NCBI RefSeq assembly: GCF_050571805.1
Contig: NZ_CP192219.1
Origin: Halodesulfovibrio aestuarii
Lineage (GTDB): Bacteria; Desulfobacterota; Desulfovibrionia; Desulfovibrionales; Desulfovibrionaceae
Direction: 5' to 3' (one strand)
Length of the DNA: 64,000 nt
The first letter of the stretch is position 1. The number at the start of each line of letters is the position of its first letter. The notes beneath the pieces were generated by a model that worked only from the letters and a program-made list of their open reading frames with translations, did not search any database and was not told the DNA's origin. Below, in pieces: positions 1 to 8,730 of this stretch. The position numbers were made by a program, and so were the translations under genes.

Positions 1-3000
1 TGGTCACGCGCTTTTTCATAGTCATACTGGAAGACCAATGACTCAAGGGCGACAGAGTCTTCCGGTTGTAAAAATACAGCAGTTTGAGGGAGTAATTCTT
101 CAATTTTTACAGGATCTGCGGCTTTGAGTGCAACCGCAAGGTTCTTTGCAATGGCAAATTCAGAAGCCGTCAGCGGTTTTCCAGTTGCATCAACAACAGG
201 CTTCTTCAAGGCTTCCTGCTTAACTGCGATCTCTTCAAGCAATGGTGTTAACTCTCGCTCGAGTGATAGAATGAGATCATCCACCCCTAACGGTGTACAG
301 TCGCCATTTACAACGCCTTCAGCCTGCACCTCAATCTGCTTGGCAATTGCCCCGCTCTGCGCTGCACCAATATTAGAAGCTGCGCCGGAAATGGTATGTG
401 CCATCTTCATTACACGCTCGTACTCATGATTAACGCAAGCAGCACGCAAATGCTCTATAGCTTCGGCATGTTCCTGTGCAAAAAGTTTGAGTAACGTATC
501 GAAAGATTCCTGCGTAACCCCCAATCGCTTTGCGACCTCAGGACAAACACCATACGGCACCGATAGTGTCTGAGTCTTCTCTGAATAATCCTGCACAGAA
601 GCCTCCACGTCTCCCTTCGAAGTTAACGCACTTGCAATAGTTGAATACAATGACTCTTTGCCAAACGGCTTGGATAGATAAAACTCCATACCGGCATCCT
701 TAGCTCGCTGCCTGCTGCCTTTGATAGCGTGCGCAGTTAACGCAATTATAGGAGGCGCTGCCGACCCAAGCTCTTTAGTAATCAACGTTGCAGCTTCGTA
801 TCCGTCCATTTCCGGCATTTGAATATCCATAAGTACAACGTCATACATAATTTTACGTACAGCCTCCACCGCTTCACGGCCGTTGGTTACAAACGTAAGC
901 AACCCGCCAGTCGGCTCAAGCAGCATGGTAACTATTTCCCGGTTTGTCTGTGTGTCTTCCGCAATAAGGATTCGTTTCCCTTTAAACCTGTCTTCATCCG
1001 CTATCCCCAACGGCTTCATCTCTGTATTCGCAAGCACCGAGCCATCTGCCCCGAGCATGGTACAAAGGGAACTCAGCAGCACACGCATAGTCAAAATATC
1101 TGTTACCAGATGTACGTTAGCAGGGAGTTTTGCACTCGAAAGCACCAGCTTGCCATGCTTAGCAGCCATCAGCAAAACAGGAATTGGTTCACCGTCATTG
1201 GTAAAATTAAATAGAAGTTCCGGGCGCTCTGCCAGTGGAATATTATGACCTATGCAGATAACGTTTGGCTTCACCACGCCCGACTCAAGCTTCAGCACGG
1301 CATCATCGACGCCATACGCAATTGAAGTCATCATATTAATGGCATTAAAATGAGAACGGACAACTCTACCGGACTGCTCAGACTTAGTAACTACAAGCGC
1401 CGTAATGTCGGCCAGTTCTTCCGGCAATTCCCAAATATCACAACATGACTCTTCAAGTTCAAACGGAATTGAGAAAGCAAACAGACTTCCCTGCCCCAGT
1501 TCTGACTCAACCCATATTTCTCCGCCCATGTGTTCCACAAGTTGCTTACAGATACTCAGTCCTAAGCCGGTACCACCATAACTACGTAATTCCGGAGCAC
1601 TCAGCTGCTGGAACGGAATAAACAATTGTTCCATAGAACCGGACGGAACCCCGATGCCAGAGTCCTGAACAAAACACTGTAACAATATATTACTGTCGCT
1701 AGTCTGATGATAACGGAATGACAGAGAAATAGTCCCCCCGGGAGGAGTAAACTTCAATGCGTTGCTGGTAAGGTTTAACATAACCTGCTGCAACTTTCCG
1801 GAATCTCCACACAGTCTGGTAGGCACACTTGATGGAAGATCAACAATAAACTCGAGGTCCTTTGCGGCAGCCCTGCCTAGGACAAGATTGCAGACTCGTT
1901 GGACAGTGCTGTCCAGATGAAACGGCATGTTTTCTACTGCAACATGGCCTGCTTCAATTTTGGAGAAGTCCAGCAGCTCATTAATGATGTCGAGCAAGGT
2001 AAAAGAGGAATCCAAAATGTTTCTCAAGTACTTGTGTACAGGTGCAGATGCTTCGAGCATACGAACCTGCTCCGCAAATGAGATGATTCCATGCAGGGGG
2101 GTTCTAATTTCATGGCTGATACTTGCAAGGAATTGACTTTTTGCCTGTGTTGCGGCATCCGCAGCCTCTTTTGAACGCTGCAGTTCTTTGTTCATTTCTC
2201 TCAGATCACGGGTACGTTCTTCAACACGGGATTCAAGCTCAAGGTTAGCCTTACTCAACATTTTTTCATATTCAACACGCGTCGTAACATTACGTACTGA
2301 ACCAACAAATTCCGCAGGATTGCCCTTTGTATCATACAGCATTTTACCCGTTACGGAACAATGCATTGCATGCTCGCCTGTACCAAAAACAAAAGCAAAG
2401 TCTTCCAGCTTCCCGCGCTTACGCAATTCTTTTTTCAGCATCAGAACCACATCCGGTTCCATAAAAGCGTAAACAGAAGCACGTTGCGCCTCTTCAGGTG
2501 TCCAGCCGAACACCTGCTGAACAGAAGGGCTTACCTCCCGAATGCGCCCGTCGGGAAGCGCCTGAAAGTACACATCCTGAATATTTTCAAAAATTCTTCG
2601 ATAGCGAACTTCACTATTCCGCAACGCAGCCTCAACTGAGTCCCGTTTAACAAGCTCCGCATTAAGTTCACTTGTTTTCTTCTCTACAAGTTTTTTTAGA
2701 GAAAGGTTCCACAAGACAATGATGCACGTGGCACCAATAAGAAATGTAAAACACATTAAGATAAGAACGATAGCACGCGTAGAAACAGGATCTCCTTCCT
2801 CCATACGCACCCATTTTCCGACAATAGCGCTATGCTCTTCCGAAGTAATATTATTCAGTGCCTTGTTAAGAATGCTTAGCAACAGCGGTAAATCTTTGCT
2901 TATACCAACAGATAGGCTTGCGGTTAGCCCCACAACGCCCCCGACCTGCAAATCAAGTACGCCGCTTTTTTTAATCTGATGAGTGATACTGAACTGATAA

Positions 3001-3647
3001 TCTACAAGTGCGTCTGACTGCCCGAACGCTACGCGTTGCAGTCCCTCTTCGCTATTTTCCACCACATCAATGATGATATCCTTATAATAGTCCTCAAGAT
3101 AATCATGCCATGCGTAACGGCGGACAACAGCAACACGCTTACCACTTAAATCGTCCAGTGTAAGATCTTTCCAATCCCCTTTTCGGACAACAATGATGCC
3201 GGGCATTTTAATAAACGGAGTACTGAAATTAAGAAAATCATCACGACTTGGAGTTCGCATCAACGCCGCGATCATATCCAACTTACCGTCGCGCATATCT
3301 TGCATTACCTGCGTCCACTCGCCCACGGCTGAAATTTTAAATTTCAACCCAGTAAGCTTTTCAAGAATACGCAAGTAGTCGCTCGTCATACCAACATGAT
3401 GACCATCTTCAGTTCTGGCCTCAATTGGGAAAAAATTGTTATCAATACCGACCTGAACAGTACTATGCGTTGAAAGCCAATTACGTTCTTCCGGCGAGAA
3501 GTTCGCCCATACAAACTCTTTGTTCTCGATCAACCGCTCAACAGTGTTATCCCGAGAATCCAAAGAAGAGAGCACGGTCTTATATATTGCCCCCATTCCT
3601 AGAAGCAACATTCCGCACACAAGAAGAGTCAACATTTTCAAGCGCAT
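1..3647 (-). CDS. EvgS/BvgS-like hybrid sensor histidine kinase (3' end beyond window)
   Basis: This is an inner-membrane hybrid kinase that should sense a periplasmic solute and drive a His-Asp-His-Asp phosphorelay. About 1215 residues are visible. In order they show a signal anchor (residues 1-20), a periplasmic SBP_bac_3-type solute-binding domain (about 55-280), a membrane helix near 300-325, a PAS domain, a HisKA box ISHEIRTP with His near 512, and a HATPase_c domain with DSGIG and GGTGLGLS. Next come a degenerate receiver (about 745-870, no Asp pair), a true receiver with LIAEDT and LMDIQMPEMDG (Asp near 940), and an HPt domain AHTISGAA (His near 1082). The start ATG has AGGAG about 10 nt upstream. 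The stop lies outside the window, but the domain order implies that little is missing. It is transcribed away from the TRAP operon, so it could sense that transporter's substrate; this is inference. Confidence 0.9.
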   Translation of the reverse strand, partial: MRLKMLTLLVCGMLLLGMGAIYKTVLSSLDSRDNTVERLIENKEFVWANFSPEERNWLSTHSTVQVGIDNNFFPIEARTEDGHHVGMTSDYLRILEKLTGLKFKISAVGEWTQVMQDMRDGKLDMIAALMRTPSRDDFLNFSTPFIKMPGIIVVRKGDWKDLTLDDLSGKRVAVVRRYAWHDYLEDYYKDIIIDVVENSEEGLQRVAFGQSDALVDYQFSITHQIKKSGVLDLQVGGVVGLTASLSVGISKDLPLLLSILNKALNNITSEEHSAIVGKWVRMEEGDPVSTRAIVLILMCFTFLIGATCIIVLWNLSLKKLVEKKTSELNAELVKRDSVEAALRNSEVRYRRIFENIQDVYFQALPDGRIREVSPSVQQVFGWTPEEAQRASVYAFMEPDVVLMLKKELRKRGKLEDFAFVFGTGEHAMHCSVTGKMLYDTKGNPAEFVGSVRNVTTRVEYEKMLSKANLELESRVEERTRDLREMNKELQRSKEAADAATQAKSQFLASISHEIRTPLHGIISFAEQVRMLEASAPVHKYLRNILDSSFTLLDIINELLDFSKIEAGHVAVENMPFHLDSTVQRVCNLVLGRAAAKDLEFIVDLPSSVPTRLCGDSGKLQQVMLNLTSNALKFTPPGGTISLSFRYHQTSDSNILLQCFVQDSGIGVPSGSMEQLFIPFQQLSAPELRSYGGTGLGLSICKQLVEHMGGEIWVESELGQGSLFAFSIPFELEESCCDIWELPEELADITALVVTKSEQSGRVVRSHFNAINMMTSIAYGVDDAVLKLESGVVKPNVICIGHNIPLAERPELLFNFTNDGEPIPVLLMAAKHGKLVLSSAKLPANVHLVTDILTMRVLLSSLCTMLGADGSVLANTEMKPLGIADEDRFKGKRILIAEDTQTNREIVTMLLEPTGGLLTFVTNGREAVEAVRKIMYDVVLMDIQMPEMDGYEAATLITKELGSAAPPIIALTAHAIKGSRQRAKDAGMEFYLSKPFGKESLYSTIASALTSKGDVEASVQDYSEKTQTLSVPYGVCPEVAKRLGVTQESFDTLLKLFAQEHAEAIEHLRAACVNHEYERVMKMAHTISGAASNIGAAQSGAIAKQIEVQAEGVVNGDCTPLGVDDLILSLERELTPLLEEIAVKQEALKKPVVDATGKPLTASEFAIAKNLAVALKAADPVKIEELLPQTAVFLQPEDSVALESLVFQYDYEKARD

Positions 3648-4327
3648 TCAGCCTACTCCTGCAAACCATACGGACAGCATCCGTCAAGTTTACCTAATGA
3701 TAATTCCATAACATATGCACTCTGCTGCCAACTGAACGCATAGTCTTCCTTATCCCCGCTCTATCTATAACTACACAAAGGGCGATGCCTGACTGCATTG
3801 CGCTGCATCAGCATCTATTCCTTACATGGGGGCAAAAAGACTCACCATGTATGTCCTTCTCTTTGCAACATTCATTCTCAATTGATTGTTATCTAAGGCA
3901 CAAACCTACAGCATGGGCAGGCAAAGCCCGCACCACTCTCTCATCCTGCTAATATTGCATATCATTTTCACATCTAAGAAAATTTAAAACTACTCTCGCG
4001 CAATATTGGACTTCATACTGAGGCATCTTCGTCCTATTTGTCCTGTTGAATTCAACGAGGTATTCGAACCAGCATTAATACGGGGTAATTTTGCCTCAAA
4101 TAAAGAGAATACAGACCCTAGCACATCCAATCTGTTACTCAAAACATCAAAAAAATGTTGCATTTTTGCACAAAACTACATCTTAACCAGACACTTTACT
4201 GATTTTTGGGACTTTTTTGTCACATTCAATCACCCCACTTTCGCGCTTTTTTTCACAAACCCTCTTTGCGGGACATATGCACCCCATTATTTATTCCATT
4301 ATTTTTAGTTAGTTAGTTTAAATGAAG

Positions 4328-4357
4328 AAAAAATGGGACATCCATACCCCATTTTTT
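4328..4357. terminator. Orphan terminator-like hairpin
   Basis: The arms AAAAAATGGG (4328-4337) and CCCATTTTTT (4348-4357) are perfectly complementary around a 10-nt loop, with T runs usable in either direction. No coding gene ends here, so it could close a short transcript or leader RNA. Confidence 0.45.
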
Positions 4358-4450
4358 TCACCCGCCCAACCTCTTCAAATGACGCCCTGATCAACAATTC
4401 ATTAACTATTACTGAATGATATCTGCAAATACCCTTAGGCCTGCATTTTT

Positions 4451-4466
4451 TGGTCTCTTCTTTGCT
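4451..4466 (+). promoter_or_regulatory. Sigma54-like -24/-12 promoter for TRAP operon
   Basis: The sequence TGGTCTCTTCTTTGCT keeps the invariant GG and GC with the correct 12-nt offset and has a TTTGCT -12 box. The -24 box departs from TGGCAC at its last three positions. The start point would be near 4477, leaving a leader of about 210 nt that contains the 4495-4541 inverted repeat. Confidence 0.4.
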
Positions 4467-4494
4467 TTACACGCTGCATATGGTTTATGCCCCC

Positions 4495-4541
4495 GGGAAA
4501 CGACATGACCTGTCCCACCAGTTAAAGACATGTCGTTTCCC
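4495..4541. repeat. Perfect 13-bp inverted repeat in dctP leader
   Basis: GGGAAACGACATG (4495-4507) and CATGTCGTTTCCC (4529-4541) are perfect complements separated by 21 nt. It could be a two-half-site operator or an RNA hairpin in the dctPQM leader. No T run follows, so it is not a simple terminator. Confidence 0.6.
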
Positions 4542-4688
4542 TCCGGACAATAAATTTCTTCAGCATAAGAAATAGTGCCTCTACCAACTTTCGGCCAGTT
4601 GATGAGGGCGAATAACAACATTCCATAACGGCAAGCTACACGCTCTGATTTGAGACGTATCTAGTATGGAATACATTCAGGAGGAAGT

Positions 4689-5687
4689 ATGTTTAGGAAA
4701 GCATTAGTGCTGGTTGCACTGGTAGCAATGATGGCAGTTTCGTCTGTGTCATTTGCTCAGGACCCAACGATTCTTCGCATCGGTATGGGCGACCCTATTG
4801 ATTCCGAAATGGGTGCTATCGCAACCCGCTTCAAGGAAATCGTAGAAGGTCGTACCGACGGAAAAGTAGAAGTACAGATTTTCCCAAGTGGTCAGCTCGG
4901 TGATGAAACCGAAATGATTCAGAACGTTCGCCGCGGAAACCTCGACATGGCAGTAGTAGGTATCGCGAACACCGTTCCTTTCGTTAAAAAACTCGGCATT
5001 CTTACCCTGCCGTACCTCTTCGAAAACATGTACGACGTAGTACGCGGTGCTACTGGCCCTGCTCACGAAATGCTTAACGAATTTGCAGTGAAAGAAGGCG
5101 GATTCCGTGTTCTTGGCTGGACCTACACTGACTACCGTTACCTTTCCAACTCTCAGCACCCGATTAAAAAACTTGCTGACGTTAAGGACATGAAATTCCG
5201 TGTTCCACAGTCCGCAGTTATTCTTGAAACTTACCGTTCATGGGGCGCAAACCCAGTACCTATCTCCTGGGCAGAAACCTTCACAGCTCTCCAGCAGGGA
5301 GTAGTAGATGGTCAGTGCTACGGTTACATCACGTTCCAGGCTGCTAAATTCAACGAAGTACAGAAGTACATCACTGAAGTTCATTACACTTACCAGCTCC
5401 AGCCAATGATGATTTCTGAACGTCTTTACAAAAAGCTCACTCCAGAAATGCAGCAGCTCGTAGTAGACGCTGGCCGTGAAGCTCAGGAATATTGCCTTGC
5501 ATTCCAGCTCGTAGACGCTGGCCGCGCTAAAGCAGAACTCATCGCGTCCGGTATCCAGATTGATACTCTCGAAGATGAAGCTGAATGGAAAAAACTCGCA
5601 GTCGATAATGTATGGCCTAAAATGACCGACTTTGTTGGCGGCCAGAAAGTGCTTGATCGTTACCTCGGTTACATCGGCAAAAAATAA
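4689..5687 (+). CDS. dctP: TRAP transporter periplasmic solute-binding protein DctP
   Basis: This is the extracytoplasmic binding subunit of a tripartite ATP-independent periplasmic transporter. It captures an organic anion in the periplasm and hands it to DctQM. The 332-residue length is typical. A Sec signal peptide covers residues 1-23 (cleavage after VSFA), followed by a mature DctP fold. The family's carboxylate-clamping Arg is visible in MKFRVP, and the conserved segment WAETFTALQQGVVDGQ follows. AGGAGG lies just upstream of the ATG. It is the first gene of dctPQM and faces away from the hybrid kinase. Substrate is unknown; dicarboxylates, keto acids and sulfonates such as isethionate all use this family. 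Its proximity to the microcompartment operon suggests it imports the substrate or a precursor (inference). Confidence 0.93.
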   Translation: MFRKALVLVALVAMMAVSSVSFAQDPTILRIGMGDPIDSEMGAIATRFKEIVEGRTDGKVEVQIFPSGQLGDETEMIQNVRRGNLDMAVVGIANTVPFVKKLGILTLPYLFENMYDVVRGATGPAHEMLNEFAVKEGGFRVLGWTYTDYRYLSNSQHPIKKLADVKDMKFRVPQSAVILETYRSWGANPVPISWAETFTALQQGVVDGQCYGYITFQAAKFNEVQKYITEVHYTYQLQPMMISERLYKKLTPEMQQLVVDAGREAQEYCLAFQLVDAGRAKAELIASGIQIDTLEDEAEWKKLAVDNVWPKMTDFVGGQKVLDRYLGYIGKK

Positions 5688-5703
5688 TCTAGCAGATACT
5701 ACA

Positions 5704-5738
5704 GAGCCGGTGGTACCCACCGGCTCATTTCATTTTAA
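5704..5738 (+). terminator. Intercistronic hairpin between dctP and dctQ
   Basis: GAGCCGGTGG and CCACCGGCTC form a GC-rich stem just after the dctP stop, followed by a broken T run. A leaky terminator or mRNA-stabilising stem here would give more binding protein than membrane subunits. Confidence 0.65.
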
Positions 5739-5752
5739 TTAGGGGACACCTG

Positions 5753-6295
5753 ATGTTCAAAAAAATCCTTTTTAATACTCTCGACCATGTTGAGAGTTAC
5801 ATCTGCCAAGCACTCCTTGCATTCTTTGTTGTGGTTCTTTTCTTACAGATTATTCTGCGTGAAATCGGCACACCATTGTACTGGAGTGAGGAAGTCGCCC
5901 GCTTCTCTTTTGTTTGGTTTGTATTTTTTGGCGCTTCCTACGCGGCAAGACTCGCTGCTCACAACCGTGTAACGCTTCAGTTCAAACTATTCCCGCCTAT
6001 CGTGGGTGAAATTTCCATGCTTCTCATGGATGTTGTCTGGATCGTTTTTAACAGCGTGATGACTTGGAAAGGCATCCAGACCATTCAGGACCTGATCGAA
6101 TTTCCGTACTCCACCCCTGCTCTCGATTGGCAGCTCAGCTGGGTATATCTGATCTTCCCAATCAGCTTCACACTTATGTCTCTGCGTATTTTGCAGGTTA
6201 ACTACATTAAATGGATTCTGAAGCAGGAAATTGAAGACCCTGACAAAGCTGATATTGAAAAGAGTAAAAATGCTCTGAAGGGTGAGGAGGGTTAG
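5753..6295 (+). CDS. dctQ: TRAP transporter small membrane subunit DctQ
   Basis: This 180-residue protein is the small integral-membrane subunit of the TRAP transporter and links the binding protein to the DctM channel. Four hydrophobic helices can be seen, roughly at residues 15-37, 48-68, 90-112 and 130-150. The family-like stretch EEVARFSFVWFVFFGA sits in the second helix. It follows dctP across a hairpin and is two bases from dctM, so the two membrane subunits are surely co-translated. The cytoplasmic C-terminus is charged and Lys/Glu-rich. Confidence 0.9.
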   Translation: MFKKILFNTLDHVESYICQALLAFFVVVLFLQIILREIGTPLYWSEEVARFSFVWFVFFGASYAARLAAHNRVTLQFKLFPPIVGEISMLLMDVVWIVFNSVMTWKGIQTIQDLIEFPYSTPALDWQLSWVYLIFPISFTLMSLRILQVNYIKWILKQEIEDPDKADIEKSKNALKGEEG

Positions 6296-6297
6296 TC

Positions 6298-7578
6298 ATG
6301 GGTGTTGCAGAAGTTTTATTTCTAACATTTCTGGTGCTCATGCTTTTGGGAGCACCAATCACAGTAGCACTTGGTGTGTCTGCCATGTTCTCATTCATGG
6401 TTGTAGGTCAGGATCTGAGCACACTCATCCAGATCGCATTCACCTCAGTTAACAGCTTTCCTATCATGGCACTGCCGGCATTTGTACTTGCAGGGGCCTT
6501 GATGGAATGTGCCGGCGTATCAAAACGCTTAGTTCTCATTGCTGAAAACCTCGTTGGCCCTGTTCGTGGCGGACTTGCAATTTCTACCGCTCTTGCTTGT
6601 GTATTCTTCGGCGCCATTTCCGGCTCCGGTCCGGCTACCACTGCTGCGGTTGGCATGCTGATGATTCCTGCAATGATTAAAAGGGATTACGAGCCAGGAT
6701 ACGCTGCAGCAGCAACTGCTACTGCGGGTGGCGTAGGTATCATTATTCCACCTTCTATTCCTATGGTTATCTACGGCGTTGCAGCACAGGAATCCATTAC
6801 AAAGATGTTCCTTGGTGGTGTTATTCCAGGCCTCTTAATTGCTGTCGGTCTTATTTGCATGCACTTATTTAAGTGTCGTAAAATGGAAGTACATGAAGAT
6901 ATGGCGGCATGGTCTGCATCCACTCTTCTTACATCCATGAAAGAAGGTATCTGGGCGATGATGGCACCTATCGTTATTCTGGGTGGTATCTACTCTGGAT
7001 TCTTTACACCGACAGAAGCTGCTATTGTAGCAATTTTCTACACATTGTTTGTCGGCTTCTTCATCTACAAAGAACTTTCAATCAAAGCTTTGATGAAGTC
7101 TCTTGAGACAACCTCATGGCTTACCGGACGCGTACTCATCATTATGTTTACCGCATATGCATTCGGTAGACTTCTTGTACAGTACCGCATTCCAGACCAG
7201 ATCGTTGAGATGCTCCTCAACTTTACATCTGACGTAATGGTAGTTTGGATCTTTGTAGTGCTTATTCTTCTGTTCCTTGGCATGTTCATGGAAACTCTGG
7301 CAATCATCCTTCTCGTTACCCCGGTACTGCTTCCAGTTATGAAAGCATTCGGCGTGGATCCAATTCACTTCGGTATCGTTCTTGTGTGTTGCTGTGGCGT
7401 AGGCTTCTCTACTCCACCACTGGGAGAAAACATGTTTATCGCCTCAGGTATTGCAGACGTCTCGCTTGAAGAAATATCTGCAAAAGCAATTCCTTTCTGC
7501 TGCATCACTATCGGTGTTATCTTCCTGCTCGTGATGTTCCCGCAGCTTATTCTCTTCTTGCCAAAAATGCTCATGTAA
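6298..7578 (+). CDS. dctM: TRAP transporter large permease DctM
   Basis: This 426-residue polytopic protein forms the sodium-coupled translocation path of the TRAP transporter. It has the DctM/SiaM layout of about 11-12 helices in two inverted halves. Diagnostic segments are FFGAISGSGPATTAAVG in the first half, GGVGIIIPPSIPM after it, and FSTPPLGENMF in the second half, matching the duplicated hairpin motifs of the family. It starts 2 nt after the dctQ stop. A strong terminator follows at 7611-7640, so the operon ends here. Confidence 0.95.
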   Translation: MGVAEVLFLTFLVLMLLGAPITVALGVSAMFSFMVVGQDLSTLIQIAFTSVNSFPIMALPAFVLAGALMECAGVSKRLVLIAENLVGPVRGGLAISTALACVFFGAISGSGPATTAAVGMLMIPAMIKRDYEPGYAAAATATAGGVGIIIPPSIPMVIYGVAAQESITKMFLGGVIPGLLIAVGLICMHLFKCRKMEVHEDMAAWSASTLLTSMKEGIWAMMAPIVILGGIYSGFFTPTEAAIVAIFYTLFVGFFIYKELSIKALMKSLETTSWLTGRVLIIMFTAYAFGRLLVQYRIPDQIVEMLLNFTSDVMVVWIFVVLILLFLGMFMETLAIILLVTPVLLPVMKAFGVDPIHFGIVLVCCCGVGFSTPPLGENMFIASGIADVSLEEISAKAIPFCCITIGVIFLLVMFPQLILFLPKMLM

Positions 7579-7610
7579 TACCTTTAAGCTTAAAACCTTA
7601 CTCGAAAATT

Positions 7611-7640
7611 GCGGAGCCCCCAAAAGGGCTCCGCTTTTTT
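7611..7640 (+). terminator. Rho-independent terminator of dctPQM
   Basis: GCGGAGCCC and GGGCTCCGC form a perfect GC-rich stem with a short loop, followed directly by six T residues. It lies 33 nt after the dctM stop. Confidence 0.95.
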
Positions 7641-7852
7641 ATGCTTTTTAGCCTCCGACAAACGGGCACCGCTTCTGCATCCTGTTTCGGATAAAAACAT
7701 TCTGACTCAAGCCTGCAGTATCCAATCGACAGCAACCATACCCACGATTCTAACGAGGCTCTCCTAAGCATCATCGTTCTCGGGCAAAACGTTTCCTAAA
7801 CGTCATGCCGGTCAGGAGGGTCCTTGCGGGTGAAGAGCTGCCCCCAAAAGGA
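7641..7852. other. Spacer between convergent TRAP and BMC operons
   Basis: This stretch lies between the plus-strand dctPQM terminator and the minus-strand BMC terminator. I see no ORF, promoter or repeat of note in it. Confidence 0.6.
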
Positions 7853-7892
7853 ACAAGAAAAAAACCGGCTGTCCTTTCGGACAGCCGGTTTA
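7853..7892 (-). terminator. Rho-independent terminator of the BMC operon
   Basis: AAACCGGCTGTCC and GGACAGCCGGTTT (7862-7891) pair perfectly around a 4-nt loop. On the minus strand the stem is followed by a long T run. It lies about 20 nt after the eutJ stop and marks the operon end. Confidence 0.95.
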
Positions 7893-7912
7893 GTATTTCT
7901 AATCGCTTCAGT

Positions 7913-8728
7913 CTAACGCAGAGCTAACGACGCAATAGATAACGGGGTTAGCATAAGCGGCTGACTTGGAAGATGTACAGGAAGCTTAAGCTCTTTTTCA
8001 AAGATAGTCTCAATTCCCGGCAGGCAGCAAGTACCACCTGAAAGAAGAACTGAATCAACCTCGTGCCCTGCCATATGAGCCGAAACGATGTCACTAACAC
8101 GCTCAAGAGTCGGCTTTGCAATGGAGAGAATTTTGTATTCCTCCGCTTTGCGTTTGTACTCTTCAGCTTTTTCAAGAGCGACATCATAGTGCCCAGCAAT
8201 GGTAAGCGTAATATGCTTACCACCAGTCGGCTCATCATCACTGAAAACAATCTCGCCGCCTTTAACGATTGCAGTACCAGTGGTACCACCGCCGATATCA
8301 ACAACTGCTGCTTTATCCAACTCAAGAAGGGATGCAACACAGCTTGGTTCGTCTTCAACATAGGTCACATCGAGACCTGCGGTTTCCAAAATATTTGTGG
8401 AAAGACGCGCATCAGTCCCCGGAGGAAAAGAGGTGGAAGCTTCGGTGATTTCGATACCAAGGCGTTCTTCCGCCATGGCTACAAATTTGCGAACAACATC
8501 GCAGGCACCGACAAAGTCTACCACAACTCCGTCACGTACAACTTCTGTCCATTCCAGGAAGACAGCAACAGGCTCGCCTTCGCCATCAACAGCCATAAGC
8601 ACAACATCCGCTGTACCTAAGTCAATGCCAATGTGAATCGGGCCTTCAACCGAAACAGGGTCGGTGTCATTCATCATGGCGGCGGCGCGATCAAGTCGCT
8701 CGCATGCTAACTCCCAAGAAATGGCCAT
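7913..8728 (-). CDS. eutJ: EutJ-like Hsp70-fold protein of the microcompartment
   Basis: This 271-residue protein is an actin/Hsp70-fold ATPase of the EutJ family, thought to act as a chaperone or assembly factor for microcompartment enzymes. The phosphate-1 motif IGIDLGTADVV (near residues 32-42), the phosphate-2 motif VVDIGGGTTGTA (near 139-150) and the adenosine motif SGGTCCLPGIE near the C-terminus are all intact. It lacks the Hsp70 substrate-binding domain, as EutJ does. It starts 2 nt after the aldehyde dehydrogenase stop and is the last gene of the BMC operon. Its precise role is not established in any system. Confidence 0.88.
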   Translation of the reverse strand: MAISWELACERLDRAAAMMNDTDPVSVEGPIHIGIDLGTADVVLMAVDGEGEPVAVFLEWTEVVRDGVVVDFVGACDVVRKFVAMAEERLGIEITEASTSFPPGTDARLSTNILETAGLDVTYVEDEPSCVASLLELDKAAVVDIGGGTTGTAIVKGGEIVFSDDEPTGGKHITLTIAGHYDVALEKAEEYKRKAEEYKILSIAKPTLERVSDIVSAHMAGHEVDSVLLSGGTCCLPGIETIFEKELKLPVHLPSQPLMLTPLSIASLALR

Positions 8729-8730
8729 AA

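Larger units (their letters stand above)
3648..4688. other. Long intergenic region upstream of the TRAP operon
   Basis: About 1 kb without a convincing gene lies between the divergent hybrid kinase and dctP. It holds an AT-rich hairpin with a GGG/CCC core at 4328-4357, a sigma54-like sequence at 4451-4466 and a perfect 13-bp inverted repeat at 4495-4541. Short ORFs at 4006-4308 and 4409-4621 lack good start signals and recognisable protein character. Confidence 0.6.

Noticed and set aside
4006..4621. Two short ORFs (4006-4308 plus; 4409-4621 minus)
   Set aside because: Neither has a good ribosome-binding site. The first is Phe-rich intergenic-like sequence and the second runs through the sigma54-like site and inverted repeat.
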